A DNA stretch of 29,886 nucleotides from CAZEAC01 sp964510065 (GTDB lineage: Bacteria; Bdellovibrionota_C; UBA2361; CAIXSY01). This document shows positions 24,741-29,886 of the stretch, piece after piece; position 1 is the first letter of the stretch; each line of letters opens with the position of its first letter. The position numbers and the translations under genes are program-made. The notes below the pieces were generated by a model. It was not told the DNA's origin. It saw only the letters and a list, made by a program, of their open reading frames with translations, and did no database searches. The DNA lies in contig CAZEAC010000051.1 in assembly GCA_964510065.1 (NCBI GenBank), positions 1-29,886 of the forward strand, written 5' to 3'.

Positions 24741-25741
24741 AATTTATTCTCGGCAAGTGCGCGTCGAAGCTCAAGGCCGACTTCGTGAAGCAGGATTTTC
24801 TGGCTTAATGCCTCTAAGGGAGTGCCATTGTCGGAGGTGATGCCGATTCGAGTTTCCTTGCCGTCTTTACTGAGAACGCCGCCGGAGACCGTAAACCCAA
24901 CCTGGTAGCCCTTTCCAAAGAGCTGTTTAAATTCACTAAAGTAGGGTGACGAACTTTTCAAAGTGGTTGGGCCGCCGGGAAACTTTAACTCCAGCGTTTC
25001 TGGGTTAGCGGGGCCTTTATCACCAATTTTCTCGAGGGTGTTACATAGTGCCAATGTTAATTCGTTCCTTCCGCGTACGCTGTTGGGATTTGCGGCGCCA
25101 AAAGTGAAGTCGCTGACCTTCTTCTCGCGACCTGTTTTATCCGGGACGAATATTTCATATTGGTCGGCAAAGCGCATCGACGGACGAATTACAATATTAT
25201 GAGCCTCGGCTTCTTTGACGATATTTTTCGGCAGGTTCTGCTTTGCGTAGTCAAGCTTGTCGGAAACAATTGGAATTCCCTGCTTTGTAAGGTTCGATTT
25301 CATGTACGCCGCGACATGGTCGCCGATCTTCGCTTCACGAATTCCGAGCCCAAAAGTGATTGCGTTACCGGCCAGATTTCCCGCGACATTTATTTTCGCC
25401 AGCTCTTTCCCCGAGCGATCATAAAGAAAATATTCGTCACCCTCATATTTCAGGGTAAATCCCTGCTCTTTTGCGGCTTTAAAGATCGCGGCTGAATTCG
25501 GCGTCGGCGGCAGACTTATCGGAGCGCCTTTTCCGTCTTTCGAGGTTACCACGAAAGGCTCTGTAGCGAGCGCGGGGCGAATTGCATCAATTCGTCCCGG
25601 AGGAGCTTTCGCTCCCGCGCCCGACGTCGTTGGCTCTGCCGGGGTAGCCGGCATTCCAGTTGCAATAAGTGCGGCAAGCGCAGTGGCTTTGGCACTAATT
25701 CCTTGAGCACTTTTCTTGGGCGCGATTATTGGATCAGTCAT
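24737..25741 (-). CDS. Unrecognised protein with disordered N-terminus, 334 aa
   Basis: The first ~60 residues are rich in Ala, Pro, Thr and Gly and are probably disordered; no Sec signal is seen. The rest looks like a globular alpha/beta domain (strands such as FTLKYEGDEYFLYD and YEIFVPDKTG) ending in a helical stretch. I recognise no family. The ATG at 25741 is chosen because GAAAGG lies 9 nt upstream and the 15 codons before it look non-coding. It is convergent with the TylF-type gene, with overlapping stop codons. Composition resembles the unknown proteins at 12014 and 28158. Confidence 0.6.
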   Translation of the reverse strand: MTDPIIAPKKSAQGISAKATALAALIATGMPATPAEPTTSGAGAKAPPGRIDAIRPALATEPFVVTSKDGKGAPISLPPTPNSAAIFKAAKEQGFTLKYEGDEYFLYDRSGKELAKINVAGNLAGNAITFGLGIREAKIGDHVAAYMKSNLTKQGIPIVSDKLDYAKQNLPKNIVKEAEAHNIVIRPSMRFADQYEIFVPDKTGREKKVSDFTFGAANPNSVRGRNELTLALCNTLEKIGDKGPANPETLELKFPGGPTTLKSSSPYFSEFKQLFGKGYQVGFTVSGGVLSKDGKETRIGITSDNGTPLEALSQKILLHEVGLELRRALAENKF

Positions 25742-25829
25742 AATTATACCTTTCGTTATGACTGAAAACGAAGCAGCAGTAGACAAATTTTACACTGTAA
25801 TCTCAGGGGCTTAGCCTGGGTTCCTGAAA

Positions 25830-26549
25830 TTAATGCATTTTATACGCAGCCAGTCCATACGATAGCCGCAGGTTTTGAAAATCACGTCGATCGATTGTGC
25901 CGGGTGGTCTCCAACCGGATTGGGCAATTTCTTGTTGAATTGCTTTGACACGAGCAACAGGGGGAGGATAGCTCTCTGCTGCTACTTCGTGTCCGGCGCC
26001 GATAGATAGTGTTTGGTAGCCCAGTGCACGATACGCCCGCTCTATCGCCGATATCCCCAAACGCGGATCGTAGCCGGCCAACGCCATGATACCTAAACCG
26101 ACTTTGTCGGCATACATTTCGGACTCCTGAAGTTCGTCGGGACTGAGAGCACCAAGAGCAGAGTCTCGCGAATTCTGTCGGATATCGTGGGCAATCTCGT
26201 GTCCGAGAACAAACGCGAGTTCGGCTTCATTTCGCAGTAGACCGATCATGCCTTTCGAAATAAGCAGATAGCCGCCACCTACCGAGGCCGCCATCGGAGT
26301 CGAAGTCGCAAGTACGGTCACCGAATAGGACCTTGTCGCGTAAGAAGGAAGACCGCGTTCAAGACGAGCCGCAATTGTTTGAAAATAATATGTGGTCTTC
26401 TCGTCCTCGATTGTGCCGTATTTCTGCGCAAAGGCTTGGCGTGCGAGGAGGCCTTCCCGGACCTGCTGATCTTCCGGAACGCGGCCGAGGCTGCAGCCCA
26501 TAAGTACGCACACGCCTATAATACTAAGAAATAGCAGCCCACGAATCAT
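25830..26549 (-). CDS. M48-family zinc metalloprotease lipoprotein
   Basis: A lipoprotein signal ends in LMGC (Cys19 as the lipidated residue). The mature part has the M48 zinc site HEIAH (His117, Glu118, His121) in LAFVLGHEIAH, and a third ligand Glu144 in ESEMYADKVG. Relatives such as BepA and LoiP are periplasmic or outer-membrane proteases in envelope quality control. At 239 aa this is a compact form without a TPR domain. The ATG at 26549 has GGAAG about 8 nt upstream. It is divergent from the ComEC-like gene. The sorting residue after the lipidated Cys is Ser, which in Enterobacteria allows export to the outer membrane; this is inference. Confidence 0.88.
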   Translation of the reverse strand: MIRGLLFLSIIGVCVLMGCSLGRVPEDQQVREGLLARQAFAQKYGTIEDEKTTYYFQTIAARLERGLPSYATRSYSVTVLATSTPMAASVGGGYLLISKGMIGLLRNEAELAFVLGHEIAHDIRQNSRDSALGALSPDELQESEMYADKVGLGIMALAGYDPRLGISAIERAYRALGYQTLSIGAGHEVAAESYPPPVARVKAIQQEIAQSGWRPPGTIDRRDFQNLRLSYGLAAYKMH

Positions 26550-26611
26550 GAAACGCTTCCACGCTGAAAAATAAAAGGAAACTCCGATCTAATCTCCTCG
26601 AACACGATGGT

Positions 26612-28108
26612 ATGTCAAGATACATTCGGTTGCGCACGAGGCTGCGCGCGGATTTTCCACTATTAGGACCGGTGGTTGCGCTTATTGTGGGACAAGGGCT
26701 CGGGTTCGGCTGCTCTGCGAATTGCTGGATTGCTGCATCGCTTATGTTTGCTTTTGTGGCCGTGGCGCGTTTACGCGGCCCAATAGCGTTCTGTCTGGTC
26801 GGCATGTTAGGAGCGTGGACAGTACTTCCTGAAATTGAAGGCTGGCGAATTGGCGGTGAGGGGCAGCTTCTAGTAGAAGTTGTCGAGCGCCCGCGTTCCC
26901 CGCGCATTCACCAGCTAAGCCTTTTGCTTCGAGTATATGCATCATTTGATACGGTAGAGTGGCGTGAGTTTCAAGAACAAGTCTTTATTCGATGTCGTAC
27001 AATCGATCTGCCGTGGCGAAATAGTAATCGCATCGCAATGGGTGACCTGCTGATTATTCGAGCCGATAGCCGTCCTTACCAAAGTAGCGAGCTGCTGAGC
27101 TACGACTCCTCGGAGAGAAGGCGAGGAATCGTCGCGAGTTGTTCAATTCGCGGAGTAACTCGAGCAATACACCGAGAAGACAACCTGTTAATTTCGCTTC
27201 ATGACGCTGTTATCAAAAAAATTCGAGAGATTACCGCGCAGGAAACCGACGCCGCGTTATTTCTCTCGATGGGGCTTGGTGAGCGCGATCTACTTCCTGA
27301 GAGAATCGAAAGAGCTTACAAGCGCACGGGACTTGCGCATCTGCTCGTAGTTTCGGGCCTTCAGGTGATGCTGCTCTTTCATGCTATCCGAATTCTCGCG
27401 AGGAGTATGCTGGTGCCGCTGTATTTGTGTGGCGTACCTCTCTCATTAGAATTCTTGAGCTCGGCCTTGGGAATAATCGCGGCACTTATTTTTCTTGTGT
27501 GGGTTGGGTCAGAGGGGCCAACCATGCGGGCGATACTTGCTGCGCTATTTTATCTAGTGGGAAAACTCTTCGAGCGCGGTGGTGCGGGCCTTAATTCTTT
27601 ACTATTTTCACTCTTTGCCCTTTCCCTAATCTCACCGGGAGCCATTCTTGAGCCAGGAGTAGAACTAACTTTTGCAGCTCTAGTAGGGCTCAGCGTAAGT
27701 CAGGGAAGGGGATTTTGGACTATGCTGCGTGCCGCCGAGTACGCCACGCTTATGAGTTCCTTTGTTGCGCTGTGCTGGTTCGATACTCTTTCGCTGTATG
27801 GTTTTATTCTCAATCCACTGCTTGCGCCTTTACTCTCGCTTATCTGTTGTCATGTGGGGTACCTTGGGCTTTTCACGCATTATGCTGGAGTCGATCCGAC
27901 AGGTTTTCTAATTAATGCCGTGTGTCTGGTGCTTCATGAGATTTCTAATTGGATTATTTGGCTGAGCATGCATGATGTACTTTGGTGGCAGCTTGAAGGA
28001 GCTCAGAAATGGATCGTGCTTACGATTCTCGGCGCCGCATGTGCATTAGTTATCGGGAGGAAAATAGCAGTTTCGCAGTGCACGCTTACACAGCATCGTT
28101 TTTTTTAG
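26612..28108 (+). CDS. ComEC/Rec2-like competence-family membrane protein, short form
   Basis: Residues ~85-190 look like the OB-type domain found before the channel of ComEC. The competence domain follows, with the hallmark RTGLAHLLVVSGLQVML (about 231-247) and about eight hydrophobic helices to residue ~490. ComEC carries single-stranded DNA across the inner membrane during transformation. The C-terminal metallo-beta-lactamase-like nuclease domain of full-length ComEC (usually 700-800 aa in total) is absent here, since the 498-aa protein ends after the membrane region. Loss of this domain is known in some ComEC homologues. The ATG at 26612 begins a positively charged leader before the first helix; the ribosome-binding site is weak. 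Confidence 0.8.
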   Translation: MSRYIRLRTRLRADFPLLGPVVALIVGQGLGFGCSANCWIAASLMFAFVAVARLRGPIAFCLVGMLGAWTVLPEIEGWRIGGEGQLLVEVVERPRSPRIHQLSLLLRVYASFDTVEWREFQEQVFIRCRTIDLPWRNSNRIAMGDLLIIRADSRPYQSSELLSYDSSERRRGIVASCSIRGVTRAIHREDNLLISLHDAVIKKIREITAQETDAALFLSMGLGERDLLPERIERAYKRTGLAHLLVVSGLQVMLLFHAIRILARSMLVPLYLCGVPLSLEFLSSALGIIAALIFLVWVGSEGPTMRAILAALFYLVGKLFERGGAGLNSLLFSLFALSLISPGAILEPGVELTFAALVGLSVSQGRGFWTMLRAAEYATLMSSFVALCWFDTLSLYGFILNPLLAPLLSLICCHVGYLGLFTHYAGVDPTGFLINAVCLVLHEISNWIIWLSMHDVLWWQLEGAQKWIVLTILGAACALVIGRKIAVSQCTLTQHRFF

Positions 28109-28157
28109 CCACCCCTAAGAACTTCCTTACTTGCTGCGTGTCTCGTGTGCAGCTTTG

Positions 28158-28565
28158 TTATGATTTATGGCTGAGTCCAAGCCATTTGCGTTGATCTTTC
28201 TCAATTGCTTCGATAATACGAACGTATTCTGCGCGCAGAAGTGCTGAACGCGAGACATCAATTCCATTGAAGTTAACCATCTTTGCCTTGGGGGTAAGTG
28301 TATAGTAGGCCACCCGAGTATCGCCCTCTTTCAGTTCAATGTAGTACTTTCGCGTCTGATGATCCCAGGCAAGTCTGTACCCGTCGCCCGATCTCTGTCT
28401 GCACACATTCGGACCGGCTAACTTTCCGATCAACGTTGCGAGCTGCGTCTTAAGAATGGTGTCCGGAATTGCCGGCGATTCTGTGGGAGTGCCCGACTGC
28501 GCGCGAGATTCAGTTCCCACCTTTGTTTCCGCCTGAGCCTTACCTTCTCGTGAGTTTGTAATCAT
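28158..28565 (-). CDS. Small unrecognised protein, 135 aa
   Basis: The protein has a disordered Ser/Thr/Ala/Glu-rich N-terminal ~45 residues and then a short domain (TLIGKLAGPNVCRQR, YRLAWDHQTRKYYIEL, VAYYTLTPKAKM). No motif, signal or family is recognised. The ATG at 28565 is chosen because the longer frame to 28661 begins with unlikely sequence and lacks a ribosome-binding site; GAAG lies upstream of 28565, only a weak support. It is convergent with the ComEC-like gene 49 nt away. A hairpin (ATGGCT at 28168-28173 with AGCCAT at 28181-28186) covers its last codons. Confidence 0.5.
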   Translation of the reverse strand: MITNSREGKAQAETKVGTESRAQSGTPTESPAIPDTILKTQLATLIGKLAGPNVCRQRSGDGYRLAWDHQTRKYYIELKEGDTRVAYYTLTPKAKMVNFNGIDVSRSALLRAEYVRIIEAIEKDQRKWLGLSHKS

Positions 28566-28674
28566 ATCTATCTTCTGAAGAAAAATATTACATAGCGCGT
28601 CGCTCCGTGAAGCAGGCTGCGAAAAGCAGCGGTCGCTTGAGGGATCGGAGCAATACTCCAAAGCGTTGGGCCGC

Positions 28675-28694
28675 GGTGAGAGTCGGCACTCACC
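28675..28694. promoter_or_regulatory. Short inverted repeat upstream of the 135-aa gene
   Basis: GGTGAG (28675-28680) and CTCACC (28689-28694) form a 6-bp palindrome with an 8-nt centre, 110 nt upstream of the 28565 start. It could be an operator or chance. The rest of the gap between 28566 and 28830 holds no gene that I can see. Confidence 0.25.
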
Positions 28695-28830
28695 CTTCTA
28701 TAGGATAATGATACCGCGATAATCAGAGCTTAAGCAAAAAAATAGAAGGTACGAGCGCGACGTAATCGTGAGTTTGCTCATTGTCTCGCAGCTTTAACGA
28801 ACGGTAGTTCCCGAGAAAATGTGCAATTCG

Positions 28831-29733
28831 CTAGGCAGCAGCGGGCTTCAGCGTTTTCTCAGGGTCAAATTGTACATGTTCCGGTACTTCTCGGATCTCC
28901 CATACTAGTCCGAGTGCTCCGAGCAGGCGGATTATCATGTAGGTAATGTCGATTTCCCACCAGAAAAAGCCCTGGCGAGCTGAGCTTTGGTAATAATGAT
29001 GATTATTGTGCCAACCCTCTCCAAGCGATAAAACTGCGAGGAGAAAGCTATTTTTTGATTCATCACCTGTTCGATAGCGTGGCTTGCCGATCCAGTGCAT
29101 AACTGAATTGATCGCAAAGGTAGCATGGTAAAGCACTATGGTGCTGAGAAAGAAGCCAATAAAGAGTGTCGACCATCCATCGGTTAGTGCAGTTGAAACA
29201 CTACCACCGTTCACAATTCCACCGATAAGCGTTACGGCAATTGCCAAGCACACTGCGGGCATCATGTAGTATCGATTCAACCAGACCAGCTCTGGGTATT
29301 TGCTAAGGTCTTTAACCAAGTCCATGCGAGTATCGAGATGCGATGAAGCCATGATCCAACCCATATGCGACTCAAAGAAGCCGTACACTTTCCGTGAGTG
29401 GGGATCGAGTTCGGTGTCGCTGTATTTGTGATGGATACGGTGATTGCTTGCCCACCAGAGCACGCCCTTTTGCGCGCTCGTTTGCGCCGCGAATGCAAGA
29501 AAGGCCTGGAACCATCGCGAGGTCTTAAAGGCACGATGCGAGAAATAACGGTGGTAAGAAGCCGTAACAAAAAACATTCTGATGAAATACAGCGCGAATG
29601 CAACGATCCAATCGAAACGTGTGACGTGAGTGAAGAAAGCAAGTAGTGGCACGAGATGAAACCCCAGAAAAACGAAAGTCGTTAGGGACAGGTAATTATG
29701 TGGTGAGGCTTTTGCTTGAGCGAGTTGGTTCAT
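28831..29733 (-). CDS. Membrane fatty-acid desaturase (acyl-CoA delta-9 type)
   Basis: This enzyme introduces a double bond into acyl chains, using a di-iron centre on the cytoplasmic side of the membrane. Three histidine boxes are intact: HRYFSH (61-66), HRIHH (98-102) and HNNHH (242-246), in the order and spacing of stearoyl-CoA/DesC-type delta-9 desaturases. Four hydrophobic helices lie at about 17-38, 42-60, 155-178 and 185-205. The 300-aa length is usual for the bacterial type. Regiospecificity is inferred from the family. The ATG at 29733 follows a weak AAGG. An upstream promoter and palindrome suggest regulated expression, as in many desaturase genes. Confidence 0.92.
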   Translation of the reverse strand: MNQLAQAKASPHNYLSLTTFVFLGFHLVPLLAFFTHVTRFDWIVAFALYFIRMFFVTASYHRYFSHRAFKTSRWFQAFLAFAAQTSAQKGVLWWASNHRIHHKYSDTELDPHSRKVYGFFESHMGWIMASSHLDTRMDLVKDLSKYPELVWLNRYYMMPAVCLAIAVTLIGGIVNGGSVSTALTDGWSTLFIGFFLSTIVLYHATFAINSVMHWIGKPRYRTGDESKNSFLLAVLSLGEGWHNNHHYYQSSARQGFFWWEIDITYMIIRLLGALGLVWEIREVPEHVQFDPEKTLKPAAA

Positions 29734-29744
29734 AGAGGGTGCCT

Positions 29745-29796
29745 TAAATAGCGGACTATTTAGTCTTTTATTAGATCAGCTCGCCTTATAACGCAA
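29745..29796 (-). promoter_or_regulatory. Desaturase promoter with operator-like palindrome
   Basis: On the minus strand, TTGCGT (29796-29791) and TAATAA (29773-29768), 17 nt apart, form a good sigma-70 promoter with a start near 29761. A perfect 7-bp palindrome, TAAATAG (29745-29751) and CTATTTA (29756-29762), lies at about +1 to +17, where a bound repressor would block initiation. The desaturase ATG is 12 nt further on. No other gene is seen in 29734-29886. Confidence 0.6.
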
Positions 29797-29886
29797 GTGC
29801 ACATGAAGAAAATTGGCAGCTGCCGCTCCCGTTAAGTAAAGTAAGTACAGGAAAGTAGCGCGAATTCAGGCGCCGGCATATTAATA

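Noticed and set aside
28769..28780. TGAGTTTGCTCA stem with a poly-T on the minus strand, considered as the desaturase terminator
   Set aside because: The stem is 4 bp and is separated from the T-run near 28740 by about 30 nt; not a standard terminator.
1..29886. CRISPR arrays, prophage modules, plasmid or toxin-antitoxin signals
   Set aside because: No regularly spaced repeats, phage structural genes, integrase, or paired small toxin/antitoxin genes were seen; the RAYT locus is the only mobile-element signal.

Overview
This is chromosomal DNA of moderate GC content (about half, by eye) from a bacterium. Several proteins have lipoprotein or Sec signal peptides, and there is an M48 lipoprotein protease, a ComEC-type membrane protein, RpoD-like promoters, a bacterial tRNA-Leu and UvrB/UvrC. 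This fits a Gram-negative heterotroph, but nothing in the window places it in a phylum. Many genes are lineage-specific and unrecognised, which suggests a poorly sampled group. No phage, plasmid or CRISPR signal was seen. The only mobile element is a REP-associated tyrosine transposase (RAYT) with repeats around it.

Layout. 1-1.5 kb: tRNA-Leu(CAG), a tiny lipoprotein and leucine dehydrogenase. 1.7-4.4 kb: three poorly known genes: a membrane protein, an orphan winged-helix domain of the kind found at the end of AAA ATPases, and an exported protein. 4.7-6.0 kb: an MFS transporter with a clear terminator and a 12-bp inverted repeat upstream. 6.3-11.9 kb: the most unusual region. A minus-strand pair with overlapping stop and start encodes a CinA-like/NMN-adenylyltransferase-like fusion and a putative nucleotidyltransferase. 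Diverging from them is a 920-aa DHH phosphoesterase flanked on both sides by copies of one unknown domain. 12-16.7 kb: an unknown minus-strand gene, then uvrB-uvrC. 16.65-18.0 kb: the RAYT locus.

18.1-20.7 kb: prs (with a long N-terminal extension), apt and a Nudix hydrolase, tightly packed on the plus strand. Prs makes PRPP and Apt consumes it, so this is a purine-salvage unit. 20.6-23.9 kb: a minus-strand run of a SAM methyltransferase, an NrtR-like Nudix regulator, a beta-lactamase-fold serine hydrolase and a small unknown protein, with gaps of 4 to 32 nt. 24-24.7 kb: a TylF/MycF-type methyltransferase reading divergently. 24.7-28.6 kb: an unknown protein, an M48 lipoprotein protease, a short ComEC-like protein and an unknown protein. 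28.8-29.8 kb: a fatty-acid desaturase with a recognisable promoter and an operator-like palindrome at the predicted transcription start.

The best candidate for a previously undescribed system is 6.3-11.9 kb. An NAD-type adenylyltransferase releases pyrophosphate, and the divergent DHH protein resembles family II pyrophosphatase/Prune enzymes, so the locus could be a coupled pyridine-nucleotide module. This is inference from motifs and gene order only.
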